A stretch of DNA of 64,000 nt from the NCBI RefSeq assembly GCF_023091745.1, contig NC_068912.1, positions 74,697,067 through 74,761,066 on the forward strand, read 5' to 3'. Below the pieces are notes generated by a model. The model did not search any database. It had not been told where the DNA came from and saw nothing but the letters and a program-made list of their open reading frames with translations. The translations under genes were made by a program, and so were the position numbers. The DNA comes from Budorcas taxicolor (taxonomy: Eukaryota; Chordata; Mammalia; Artiodactyla; Bovidae). Below are positions 33,630 through 44,338 of this stretch, in pieces. Each line of letters begins with the position of its first letter. The stretch's first letter is position 1.

Positions 33630-33856
33630 ACCTGATGCGAAGAGCTGACTCATTTGAAAAGACCCTGATGCTGGGAGGAATTGGGGGCAGGAGGAGAAGG
33701 AGACGACAGAGGATGAGATGGTTAGATGGCATCACCGACTCAATGGACACGAGTTTGGGTAAACTCCAGGAGCTGGTGATGGACAGGGAGACTTGGCATG
33801 CTGCGGTTCATGGGGTCGCAAAGAGTCAGACACAGCTGAGCAATTGAACTGAACTG
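33630..33856 (+). mobile_element. BovB 3' fragment nested in BovB
   Basis: A 227-bp 3' end ending ctgaactgaa, inserted in the endonuclease region. Imperfect TSD aacgggca / aacaggca around 33623-33630 and 33857-33864. Confidence 0.88.
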
Positions 33857-34747
33857 AACAGGCAAATTTGGCCTTGGAGTACAGAATGAAGCAGGGCAAA
33901 GGCTAATAGAGTTTTGCCAAGAGAATGCACTGGTCATAGCAAACACCTTCTTCCAACACCACAAGAGATGACTCTACAAATGGACATCACCATATGGTTG
34001 ACACCGAAATCAGACTGATTATATTCTTTGCAGCCAAAGATGGAGAAGCTCTATACAGTCAGCAAATAAAAAGACCCAGAGCTGGCTGTGGCTCAGATCA
34101 TAAACTCCTTATTGCCAAACTCAGACTTAAATTGAAGAAAGTAGGGGAAATGACTGACCATTCAGGTATGACCAAAATCAAATGCCTAACGATTTTACAG
34201 TGGAAGTGAGAAATAGATTTAAGGGACTAGATCTGATAGACAGAGTGCCTGATGAACGATAGACAAAAGTTCGTGACCTTGTACAGGAGACAGGGAGCAA
34301 GACCATCCCCAAGAAAAAGAAATGCAAAAAAGCAAAATGGCTGTCTGAGGAGGCCTTACAAATAGCTGTGAAAAGAAGAGAAGCAAAAAGCAAAGGAGAA
34401 AAGGAAAGATACACCCATTTGAATGCAGAGTTCCAAAAAATAGCAAGGAGAGATAAGAAAGCCTTTCTCAGTTATCAGTGCAGAGAAATAGAGGAAAACA
34501 ATACAATGGGAAAGACTAAAGATCTCTTCAATAAAATTAGAGATACCAAGGGAACATTTCATGCAAAGATGGGCAAAATAAAGGACAGAAATGGTATGGA
34601 CCTAAGAGAAGCAGAAGATATTAAGAAGAGGTGGCAAGAATATACAGAAGAACTGTACAAAAAAGATCTTCACGACCTAAATAATTACGATGGTGTGATA
34701 ACTAACCTAGAGCCAGACATCCTGGAATGTGAAATCAAGTGGGCCTT

Positions 34748-35150
34748 CAGTTCAGTTCAGTTCAGTTCAGTCACTCAGTCGTGTCTGACTGACTCTTTGA
34801 GACCCCATGAATCGCAGCACACCAGGCCTCCCTGTACATCACCAACTCCCGGAGTTTACGCAAACTCATGTCCATTGAGTCGGTGATGCCATCCAGCCAT
34901 CTCATCCTGTGTTGTCCCCTTCTCCTCCTGCCCTCAATCCCTCCCAGCACCAGAGTATTTTCCAATGAGTGGACTCTTCACACGAGGTGGCCAAAGTATA
35001 GGAGTTTCAGGTTTAGCATCATTCCTTCCAAAGAACACCCAGGACTGATCTCCTTCAGAATGGACTGGTTGGATCTCCTTAGTAGTAAGGTGCTTTCTAA
35101 GGCCCACTTGACTTCACATTCCAAGATGTCTGGCTCTAGGTGAGTTATTA
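34748..35150 (-). mobile_element. Internally deleted BovB nested antisense in BovB
   Basis: Read on the minus strand it starts at the RT-linker sequence 'actcacctagagccagac'. About 65 bp on it jumps across roughly 1 kb of consensus to 'aaggagatccaaccag', then runs to the GTTCA tail. Its 5' 50 bp are homologous (47/50) to the host BovB sequence just left of the insertion. Confidence 0.85.
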
Positions 35151-35382
35151 GGAAGCACTACTATGAACAAAGGAAGGTGATGGAATTCCAGCTGAGCTAT
35201 TTCAAATCCTAAAAGATGATGCTGTGAAAGTGCTGCACTCAAAATGACAGCACACTTGGAAAACGCAGCAGTGGCCACAGGACTGGAAAAGGTCAGTTTT
35301 CATTCCAATCCCAAAGAAAGGCAATGCCAAAGAATGGTCCAACTATCACACAATTGTACTCATCTCACATGCTAGCAAAGTA

Positions 35383-36090
35383 ATGCTCAAAATTCTCCAA
35401 GCCAGGCTTCAACAATACGTGAGCAGTGAACTTCCAGATGTTCAAGCTGGTTTTAGAAAAGGCAGAAGAACCAGAGATCAAATTGCCAACATCCACTGGA
35501 TCATGAAAAAAGCAAGAGAGTTCCAGAAAAACATCTATTTCTGCTTTCTTGACTATGCCAAAGCCTTTGACTGTGTGGATCACAATAAACTGTGGAACAT
35601 TCTGAGAGAGATGGTAATACCAGACCTCCTGACCTGCCTCCTGAGAAATCTGTATTCAGGTCAAGGAGCAACAGTTAGAACTGGACATGGAACAACAGAC
35701 CAGTTCCAAATGGGGAAAGGAGCACATCAAGGCTACATATTGTCACCCTCCTTATTTAACTTCTATACAGGGTACGTCATGAGAAATGTTGTGCTGGAAG
35801 AAGCACAAGCTGGAATCAAGATTGCCGGGAGAAATATCAATAACCTCAGATACGCAAATGACACCACCCTTATGGCAGAAAGTGAAGAGGAACTAAAGAG
35901 CCTCTTGATGAAAGTGGAAGAAGAGAGTGAAAAAGTTGGCTTAAAGCAAAGCATTCAGAAAACTAAGATCATGGCATCTGATCCCATCACTTCATGGCAA
36001 ATAGATGGAGAAACAGTGGAAACAGTGTCAGACTTTATTTTTTGGGGGGCTCCAAAATCACTGCAGATGGTGAATGCAGCCATGAAATAA
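35383..36090 (+). pseudogene. BovB reverse-transcriptase core, 235 codons, inactive
   Basis: The longest open RT frame in the window. In order: LKILQARLQQYV (about residues 3-14), QAGFRKGRRTRDQIANIHW (20-40), CFLDYAKAFDCVDHNKLW (motif A, 54-71), GHGTTDQFQMGKG (RT palm), then YANDTTLMAESEEELK where the second catalytic position of YADD is Asn. The frame ends at a TAA (36088-36090) before the C-terminal domain. In functional RTE-type RTs both Asp residues of this box bind metal, so the product would be catalytically dead. No promoter or start context is preserved. Confidence 0.85.
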
Positions 36091-36782
36091 AAGACACTGA
36101 CTCCTTGGAAGGAAAGTTATGACCAACCTAGATAGCATATTAAAAAGCAGAGACATTACTTTGCCAACAAAGGTCCGTCTAGTCTAAGCAATAGTTTTTC
36201 CAGTAGTCATGAATGGATGTGAGAGTTGGACTATAAACAAAGCTGAGTGCTGAAGAATTGATGCTTTTGAACTGTGGTGTTGGAGAAGACTCTTGAGAAT
36301 CCCTTGGACTGCAAAGAGATCCAACCAGTGCATACTAAAGGAAATCAGTCCTGAATATTCATTGGAAAGACTGCTGTTGAAGCTGAAACTCCAATACTTT
36401 GGCCACCTCATGTAAAGAACTGACTCATCTGAAAAGACCCTGATGCTGGGAAAGATTGAAGGTGGGAGGAAAAGGGGATGACAGAGGATGAGATGGTTAG
36501 ATCGCATCACTGACTCAATGGACATGAGTGTAAGTAAACTCTGGGAGTTGGTGATGGACAGAGAGGCAAGACTGAGCCACTGAACTGACCTGAACTGTAC
36601 ACTAGAAACTAACACAGTATAAATCAACTATACCTCAATTTTAGAAGTTGAAAAAAAATAAAATAAATGAATTGACTAGAAGATTAAATCAAATTTCTCA
36701 ACCTTATAACACTTGGTGGCAGAAACAATAATAATAGATATTCACTTTGATGCTAGAAACACATGTTATTACGTATTCTATG

Positions 36783-36990
36783 GACTTCTCTGGTGGTGCT
36801 AGTGGTAAAAATCTGCCTGCCAATGCAGGAGACATAAGAAATGTGGGTTCAATCCCTGGGTCTGGAAGATCCCCTGCAGGAGGGAACGGCAACCCACTCC
36901 AGGATTCTTGCTTGGAGAATCCCATGGACTGAGGAGTCTGGTAAGCTACAGTCCATAGTGTTGCAAACATTTGGACAAGACTGAAGCAAC
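36783..36990 (+). mobile_element. Bov-tA SINE
   Basis: 'cttctctggtggtgctagtg' head through 'gactgaagcaacttacacac', running into a CA repeat. Confidence 0.93.
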
Positions 36991-37039
36991 TTACACACAC
37001 ACACACAATACACACACAAACACACACACACACACACAT
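36991..37039. repeat. (CA)n microsatellite at a SINE tail
   Basis: About 49 bp of CA with ATA and AA interruptions, directly behind the Bov-tA. Confidence 0.95.
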
Positions 37040-37060
37040 GTTTTGTATAACTGGTCTGAT

Positions 37061-37154
37061 TTTTTTTAATATAAATTTATTTATTTAATTGGTTTTGCCA
37101 TACATCAACATGAATCCACCACAGGTATACACGTGTTCCCCATCCTGAACCCCT
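37061..37154 (-). mobile_element. Very short L1 3' tip with TSD
   Basis: Antisense copy of the terminal ~94 bp of the ruminant L1 ('ggttttgccatacatcaaca', 'aggtatacacgtgttcccca') with a T-rich start. 9-bp perfect TSD tggtctgat (37052-37060 and 37155-37163). Confidence 0.92.
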
Positions 37155-37317
37155 TGGTCTGATATTTATAATAAAAATTATTATCCCAATGTTAAAAGCT
37201 TAAAAGTACCTTATAAACTGTTTTATTTGATTATTCCATGATTTTCAGAAAATGAAATACTAATAACACTATTTGCAGCAATATACACATGCAAAGTGTC
37301 CTTTGAAGTGTTTTCTC

Positions 37318-37440
37318 TGGGAAGTTCCTGGCAGTCGTGTAAAGACTCTACACTTCCAATGCAGGGCGTACAGATTTGACTCCTGGTTGAAGAATTAAGA
37401 TTCCACATGCCACACGATGCAGCCAAAAAATTTTTAAAAA
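37318..37440 (+). mobile_element. CHR-type SINE fragment
   Basis: 'gaagttcctggcagtcgtgt', 'ttgactcctggttgaagaat', 'cacatgccacacgatgcagc', A-rich tail. Confidence 0.65.
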
Positions 37441-37534
37441 GTCATTTTCTTTGAAATGTTCCACAATTACGTTGAATGATTTTTTAAATATGTTATATTT
37501 AAAATTATTTGATTGTAAACATATGCAAATAATA

Positions 37535-37945
37535 ATGGCTAACATTTACAAGTGCTCTGTATCTTTTAACACATTTGATCCTCACAACAAACTTTTGAGG
37601 TAGATACCATTATTTTCAGGCTTCCCAGCTGGTGATGGTGGTAAAGGACCTGCCTGCCAATGCAGGAGAGATAAGAGATGTGAGTTCTATCTGTGGGTTG
37701 GGAAGATCTCCTGAAAGAGGAAATGACAGCCCATTCCAGTATTCTTGCCCAGAAAATCCCATGGATAGAGGAACCTGGAGGGCTATAATCCATGGGGTCA
37801 CAAAGAGTCAGAAATGACCAAGTGCAACAATGCAACAACAACCACTATTTTCATCATTTACAGATAAGGAATTTAGGCCCAGAGTTTGCTTAGCCAGCAG
37901 GCCAAGAAGCCAGGCAATAAATCCCCGTGTCTTAACTACACTGTT
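37535..37945 (-). repeat. MIR SINE split by a Bov-tA
   Basis: 'gatcctcacaacaaactttt...taccattattttca' before, and 'cagataaggaatttaggccc' with 'gcttagccagcaggccaaga' after, the SINE at 37619-37840. Confidence 0.75.
37619..37840 (+). mobile_element. Bov-tA SINE inside MIR
   Basis: Full length. 13-bp TSD with one mismatch: accattattttca (37606-37618) and accactattttca (37841-37853). Confidence 0.95.
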
Positions 37946-37953
37946 AGGCCATC

Positions 37954-38670
37954 TCCTGCGTTTTGAATGAAAAAGAGACATCCTCATTTCACTTACTTAT
38001 CTGATTGTCCGAAGCAGATTCTAAATGGAATTGTGACAATAAGGAATAAATAATAATTTGAAGAATGATCTTCCAAAGGACAAGATGCTTAGTTAGGGCC
38101 ATGCCTCAACAGACAAACAAGGAAAAGGATGTCATTGCACTTTTAGGGAAGAGAAAAATGTTTTGTTTTTCAAAGAGCAGTTCTACAGGAGCAAACGACT
38201 TCTGCCAAACCACTTTGAAAATTTTCTTAATATGAAGCTTACTGCATCTTGAAGATCTACGCTGAGGATAACATTACAGGTAGCTTGATGGATTCTAATT
38301 CGTGGTGTTCAGTCCCACATTCACCCTTTGGGTTACAAAATTGCAATTTCAGCCGACATCACTGCCTCTCAGAATTGGAGTGAAAATTTAAAAGATTCAG
38401 ACGAATCTGAGAAACAAATCTCCAAACCCATTTGCTTCTCTTGCCAGTGGAAGCAGACCTTCCTCCCATCTCCCCTCTCCTGCCTGAAGATCTTAAAATG
38501 ACCCACTTAGAGGATGCCAGTTCTTCTCAGTTTCTGATTTCCTGACTGAAAAAGCAGAATATAGGTAGAGTAACACTTGAATAATAATAACAGTAATAAT
38601 AATAAATTGTGTTAGTTTTATGATTCTAGATACACAACACATTTACAATCAATATTTGTTGGATGAGGTG
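37954..38670. other. Unassigned unique DNA
   Basis: No gene recognised; a short (AAT)n-like run at about 38581-38605. Confidence 0.5.
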
Positions 38671-38684
38671 TTTTAAAAGCCTTA

Positions 38685-38854
38685 AGGATTTCCCTCATGG
38701 TCCAGTGGTTAAGAATCCACCTTGAAATGCTGGAGGACGCAGGTTTGATCCCTGACCACGGAACTAAGATCCCACATGTCAAGGGGCAAGTAAACCCACA
38801 TGCCACAGAGAAGACCCAATGCAGTCAAAGAAATTTTTTTAACTTCTAAAAGAG
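38685..38854 (+). mobile_element. CHR-type SINE with TSD
   Basis: 'ggatttccctcatggtccag' head, 'gtttgatccctgaccacgga', 'ccaatgcagtcaaagaaat'. Flanked by ttttaaaagcctta (38671-38684) and a near-identical copy at 38855-38869. Confidence 0.85.
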
Positions 38855-38869
38855 TTTTAAAAAGCCTTA

Positions 38870-39824
38870 GATGAGCCCACAGTATCAAACTCCAGATTCC
38901 AGTGATGTATATCATAGCAAGAATCTAGTAGGCCCCAATGTTATCTTCCAAATCTTGTTTTTCTAAGTCAAATCTGGTTAAAGAGAAGATAATTGAACTA
39001 AATTTATAAATATTGAATGTCCTTTCTGAACAAAAAAACTCTCCACCTCCTATTAATAAAAATAAGAATGAAGGACAGGTGTTTCAGAAAAGCTCTTAAG
39101 TAAAATTTATTAATTCTTCCCTCAAAAGCTTTTTATTTTTTCAAATTTAAAATTTTTGTCTAAGCAATACTTACATATAATTTCAAAAATAAAATGGGAT
39201 AAAAAGACCCATAAAGAAAAGCAATTATCTCTGCCTTGCCTCTTCCCCCTTATCTATCTTACTCTAAGAGGAAACACTTGTTAAGTTTGTGCCCTATTTA
39301 TTTTGGCAGTTCACATCAAATCTCAAAATATTATCTGCAGGCTGCCATTTCTTAATTAACTATTTTCACTATTATGTACAACTATAACGTACAAGTATTT
39401 AGTTCTCTTCTCCTACCCTCCATCTATTCTCCATCTTTTTCTCCCAACACAGTTATATAAAGTTTCACTAAAATCATTAACATCTGTTTATGCTTTTAGG
39501 AAATTTTGAAGCCAAGAACTTTACAGCGATTATATTTCCTTTCCTGTACTGATTTCCTGAGTCTCTCACTGTTTTTCTTTCCTTCATAAAATTTACTTTT
39601 AATAATAATTCTCCTGTCGTAAAATTCAATAGAGCAGATCCTCTATGAAACCTCTATTTTTCCGAAGACCTAGCTCTCAGAATCTTCTATCTTCCTGCTG
39701 TAAGCCAGGCTGTTTCTCAGACTTATTTCATGACTATCATCCTAAGGATTGTCTCAGACTGCACTTACTGCATCCCAACCTTCCTCCCATTAGTTTATTT
39801 CTTCATTTTATTGGAGTATATTGA
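38870..39824. other. Unassigned AT-rich DNA
   Basis: Pyrimidine-rich after 39230; no gene or clear repeat recognised. Confidence 0.5.
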
Positions 39825-40636
39825 ATCACAAGCTGGAATCAAGTTTTCTGAGAGAAATATCAGTAACCTCAGATAAACAGATGATACCACCCTAATGGCA
39901 GAAAGTGAAGAAGAACTAAAGAGCCTCTTGACGAAGGTGAAAGAGGAGAGTGAAAAGGCTGGCTTAAAACTCGAACATTCAAAAAACTAAGATCATGGCA
40001 TCCGGTCCCATCACTTCATGGCAAATAGATGGGGAAAGAGTGACAGACTTTATTTTCTTGGGCTTCAAAATCACTGCAGATGGTGACTACAGCCATGAAA
40101 ATAAAAGATGATTGCTCCTTGAAAGAGAAGCTATGACAAACCTAAACAGAGTATTAAAAAGCAGAGACATCACTTTGCCGACAAAGGTCCATATAGTCAA
40201 AACTTTGGTTTTTTTCAGTAGTCATGTAAGGATGTGAGGTGGGCCATAAAGAAGGCTGAATGCCAAAGAATTGATGCTTTCAAATTGTGGCACTAGAGAA
40301 GACTCTTAAAAATACCTTGGTCTGCAAGGAGATCAAACTAGTCAATCTTAAAGGAAATCAAATCTGAATATTCACTGGAAGGATCAATGTTAAAGCTGAA
40401 ACTCCAATACTTTGGCCATCTGATGCAAAGAGCCGACTCATTGGGAAAGACCCTAATCTGGGAAAGATTGAGGGCAAGAGGAGGAGGGGGCGACAGAGGA
40501 TGAGATGGTTGGATGGCATCACTGACTCAATGGACATGAGTTTGAGCAAACTACAGGAGATAGTGAGGGACAGGGAAGCCTGGTGTGCTGCAGTCCATGG
40601 GGTTACAGAGAGTTGGACACAACCGAGTGACTAAAC
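39825..40636 (+). mobile_element. BovB 3' part, more diverged
   Basis: From 'aatcacaagctggaatcaag' to 'gtgactaaacaaga'. It carries more substitutions and indels than the other copies, and the catalytic box reads K-T-D-D-like after a stop. An older insertion. Confidence 0.92.
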
Positions 40637-41054
40637 AAGAATAATTGTCATCAAATTTCATAAAGAAATAAATCTTACAGGGAAGATACATTTTTGCATA
40701 CCTAAAAACACGTTTGATCCATTCCTCTGCTTGAATTACAGGATTACTGATCTTAGACAGTTGAAAGTCATATTTTTTTCAAATCTCTGAAGATGATATC
40801 ACTGCTATATCCCCAGCACCTCTTAGAATGATTTCTGGCACCTATTTGGCTTCAGTAGAGATTTGTTGAATGCACGAATGGATGAATGCAATACTTTTTC
40901 AAAACTTTTTAAATTGCCTCTGTTTCCTGCCATGTCTCTGTCTTGTCTTTTCTTTTTCATTGCTGAAGTCCCCCCACATGCCCAAATATATAGCAATCCT
41001 CTTTTGCATATTCACATGTAAGGAAAAGGCTCTAAAAGCTGATTAAGAGTTCAA
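40637..41054. other. Unassigned; L2-like tail near 40810-40890
   Basis: 'cccagcacctcttagaatga' and 'gtagagatttgttgaatgca' resemble an L2 3' end. Nothing else recognised. Confidence 0.4.
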
Positions 41055-41272
41055 GTTGCTGTTGTTGTTTTGTAGTCTCTCAGTCGTGTCCAACTCGTCT
41101 GTGACTCCATCGATTGTAGCCTGCCAGGGTCCTCTGTCCATGGGATTTCCCAGGCAAGAATACTGGAATGGAGAGCCATTTGCTTCTCCAGGGGATCTTC
41201 CCGACCCAAGGATCAAATCCACACCCCCTCCAGGCAGGATCTTTACCATTGAACCACCTGGGAAGCCCACTA
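41055..41272 (-). mobile_element. Bov-tA SINE, antisense
   Basis: (GTT)n-like tail then the full body to 'ccacctgggaagccc'. Confidence 0.94.
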
Positions 41273-41498
41273 TCCACATGAATGGTTCTCAAAATATGGT
41301 TCTAGGCATTATCTGGGAACCTTTTAAAAAGGCAAGTTCCCTGGCTTCAACTCATACCTAGTGAAACAGAAATTCAAAAGATGAGATGAAAAAACTGTGT
41401 TTTAATAAACCCTCCAAGTGATCCTAAAACGTTAAGAATCACATAGATAGGGCCAAGGCTGGCAAGCGACTGCTTTGGGGCTACCTGAAAGTGAGTGA

Positions 41499-41712
41499 AG
41501 ACTTTCCTGGAGGCTCAGACGGTAAAGCATTTTGCTTACAATGCAGGAGACCTGGGTTCGATCCCCGGGTTGGGAAGATCCTCTGGAAAGGAAATGGCTA
41601 CCCACTCCAGTACTCTTGCCTGAAAAATCTCATGGACAGAGAAGCGTGGTGGGCTACAGTCCACGGGGTCACAAAGAGTCGGACACGACTGAGCGACTTC
41701 ACTTCACTTTGG
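41499..41712 (+). mobile_element. Bov-tA SINE
   Basis: 'gactttcctggaggctcaga' head to 'gactgagcgacttcacttca'; well preserved, including 'gggttcgatccccgggttgg'. Confidence 0.95.
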
Positions 41713-42335
41713 AAGGGAGTGAGCATTTACGCAGGGAGATCATTTCAATGCGACTGTTTAATTTCTTCAGGGAATAAATTTTAGGTCCCCTACACATAGG
41801 ATAGATACCTAACAGTGTACTCCTGGATGGTTGAGAGTAAGACACAATGACCCAAGCATCTCATATGATAAGATGAACAAAGTGATTTTTAGATCAGTAG
41901 AACTGCTATAACTTCTGAACAAGAATCCCTGGTTCCAACTCCCGAAGAGATCTGGCAGTTTGGACTGCTAATTAAGTTTTCTGTATCTCCTTTCTTAGAC
42001 ATGTATCCTCTGCAAAAACTCATCACCTGAGGCTGCCTGAGTGTGTCTCTGCCCTTACTATCTACAAGAATCTGACAAATGCAGTTTGAAATTACCAGTA
42101 CTTTGTCATGATATGCACTATTTCAGTTACTTGCAACTGAAAAAACCAAGCAAGTGTATCGCAAAAGCTTGGAAAAAAAATAATTTCCGCTCTTCACTGT
42201 AGAAAGTACATTTCCTGTATTTTCCTCAAAGACCACTAGGTGGCACTTTCAGCTCTATTTATCATCATTATTGACTCCTTTTCTTTGCGACAAACCTTAA
42301 TGGAGTTCCTTTTGGCATCTCCTCAAGATTTTGCC
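41713..42335. other. Unassigned unique DNA
   Basis: No gene or repeat recognised. Confidence 0.5.
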
Positions 42336-42395
42336 AGGCTTCCCACCTGGCTCAGTGGTAAAGAATCTGCCTACCAATGCAGGAGACTGGGAAGC
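42336..42395 (+). mobile_element. Bov-tA head fragment
   Basis: Only the tRNA-derived head ('ggcttcccacctggctcagt ... caatgcaggagac') is present; the Bov-A body is missing. Confidence 0.8.
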
Positions 42396-42553
42396 CCTAG
42401 GAAGCCCTCTATAGTGCACAATGGGGTTCTGGTTAGATTCATTTGGAAAGCAATACAGGTTCTTAATTATTTAATCAGAATCCTTTAATGTTTTTTTTTT
42501 TTTCTCAAGAAGTCAGCAATCCAACTAATTTATGAAGTGTATTACAAAGTAAC

Positions 42554-42822
42554 ACTGCTGCTGCTGCTGCTAAGTCTCTTCAGTCGTGTCCGACTCTGTG
42601 TGACCCTATAGACGGAAGCCCACCAGGCTCCCCCGTCCCTGGGATTCTCCAGGCAAGAACACTGGAGTGGGTTGCCACCTCCTTCTCCAATGCATAAAAG
42701 TGAAAAGTAAAAGTGAAGTCGCTCAGTCGTGTCCGACTCCTAGCGACCCCATGGACTGCAGCCTACCAGGCTCCTCCATCCATGGGATTTTCCAGGCAAG
42801 AGTACTGGAGGGGGGTGCCATA
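42554..42822 (-). mobile_element. BOV-A2 SINE, antisense
   Basis: (GCT)n tail, two Bov-A monomers, and the 'aaaagtgaaaagtaaaagtg' linker between them. Confidence 0.95.
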
Positions 42823-42828
42823 CTAGTT

Positions 42829-42981
42829 AAGGGATTTCCCTGCTGGTCCAGTGGCTAGGACTCTGAGCCCCTCGTTCAGGGGCCCAAGTTCAATCCCTGG
42901 TCAGGGAACTAGATCCCACGTGCAACAGCTAAGATCTGGTGCAGCCAAATAAATAAGTAAATATTAAAAAGGGGGGGGGGA
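42829..42981 (+). mobile_element. CHR-type SINE abutting BOV-A2
   Basis: 'gggatttccctgctggtcca', 'gttcaatccctggtcaggga', 'ctggtgcagccaaataaata', ending in an A-rich and then G-rich (GGGGGGGGG) tail. Confidence 0.88.
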
Positions 42982-44130
42982 AATGCAACACTGGTTAATG
43001 TAGGGTGGGACTGGACGAGAAAAGACAAGTTTCTTGGAATGGAGGAAATAACCAGAAACAGACTTGGATTTGCCTAAGTGACAGGTTATTTGGGTGCTTC
43101 TTGTCCTCTTATATATCATGGGGTCTCTTAAAATATACAAGCTTGGTCACTTGGGGTTTTTCCTTAAAACCCTCACCTTATGTCACTAATTCATATTTTA
43201 CTTGAGTGACATATATTTTCATGATGAAGCAGGGCAAAACACTCATACGGTTACTACAGTTTTCCAAAAATTCAACAGTATTGAAATCAGGCATACAAAG
43301 ATCACACAGTGGCCGCTTCACAAGGTAAATATTACTGTGCTTCCTTTGAATTTCAGCAGATTATCTATAATTGGATTTGGGGATTTTAGCTATTTTTATG
43401 GAAATGTATAGAGACCTTCCAAACAGAGATCTCAATAGAAAAAAGGAATTTTACAATGAATTTTTTAAAAAAACATCTCAGAGAAAGAACTGTGAGCAAA
43501 ACTGACCTAAAGATAAAATATTATTAATAATCCCATCTATGTCTTGTCAGATGAAAGATGCTGAGCCTGTCTGAAGAGATACTAAAGGAAGATGAGACAG
43601 TAACCAGTCTTCTTGCTCAGCCAGAAAAACCCTGCTTTCTGTGTTTAAAAATGTGTGAAAGTGACCCAGAAGAGATTCTTTCACTGGAACATAGCCCAGT
43701 TTTCTGCCTCACTTGCGCCAGCTTCCAGGCGGCCTGACAGCAAGACTAGACAAGAACCAGAACTGAGCTGGGAAGAAAAGAGAATGAAGAATGTGAGTGA
43801 TCAGGACTTTACTTCTGTTTATATGAAGCTTCCCTTCATCAAATTCTTCTCACCAGTTTGTCTAGTATGAACCCAAAAAATGTAAAACTGTATAAGACAA
43901 ACTCCTTATATGGTTTCAACTGCATCTTCACTAAGAGGCATAACAGGCAGATTTACATGTCATTTTATTTCATTTCCCTGCCTTGTGTTGTTTGGAAGGG
44001 ATGCAATGGACTGCATAATCCCCATTCTGGGATGGATCTTGGTCTCCTGAATGACAGCAAAACTGGTGTCCCTTAGTTGTAACCCTAGGAAAGCTCTTAA
44101 GCCATGTATTCAGGTTCTGGGGCTGACTTA
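42982..44130. other. Unassigned unique DNA
   Basis: Short open frames only; none resembles a known protein. Confidence 0.5.
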
Positions 44131-44132
44131 AC

Positions 44133-44338
44133 CCTGTGTGTTCGTGCTTAGTCGTGTCCGACTCTTTGCGACCCCATGGACTGTAGCCACCAGGCTCCTC
44201 TATCCATGGGATTCTCCAGGCAAGAATACAGGAGAGGGTGGCCATTCCCTTCTCCAGGGGATCTTCCCGACCCAGGGATCAAACCCGAATCTCCTGCATC
44301 TCCTGCTTTGGCAGGCGGATTCTTTACCACTGAGCCAT
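44133..44338 (-). mobile_element. Bov-tA SINE, antisense
   Basis: Full-length body and a head with the 'tcctgcatctcctgctttgg' variant. Confidence 0.94.

Larger units (their letters stand above)
33340..36593 (+). mobile_element. BovB mosaic with endonuclease and RT regions
   Basis: Runs from the endonuclease region through the linker and reverse transcriptase to the 3' tail. It is flanked by actgtac (33333-33339 and 36594-36600). Endonuclease landmarks: GDWNAKVGSQE near 33580 and a GSDHKLL motif near 34105. RT motif A, DYAKAFD, is intact near 35552. The catalytic YADD is mutated to YAND at 35851-35862. Many stops. Two further BovB insertions (33630-33856 and 34748-35150) sit inside. Confidence 0.95.
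33022..36660 (+). mobile_element. L1 3' end split by the BovB mosaic
   Basis: Left part 33022-33339 ('gacaaatatcatgatatcac', 'gtatagcacaaggaact', 'attcaatatcctgtaatgaa'); right part 36601-36660 ('actagaaactaacacagt', 'caactatacctcaat'). The two pieces join at the expected 'ctgtac|acyagaaac' position. Confidence 0.85.

Noticed and set aside
43560..43870. Possible exon, because of a run with acidic residues and relatively few stops
   Set aside because: No frame stays open across the segment with plausible splice sites, and no protein is recognisable.
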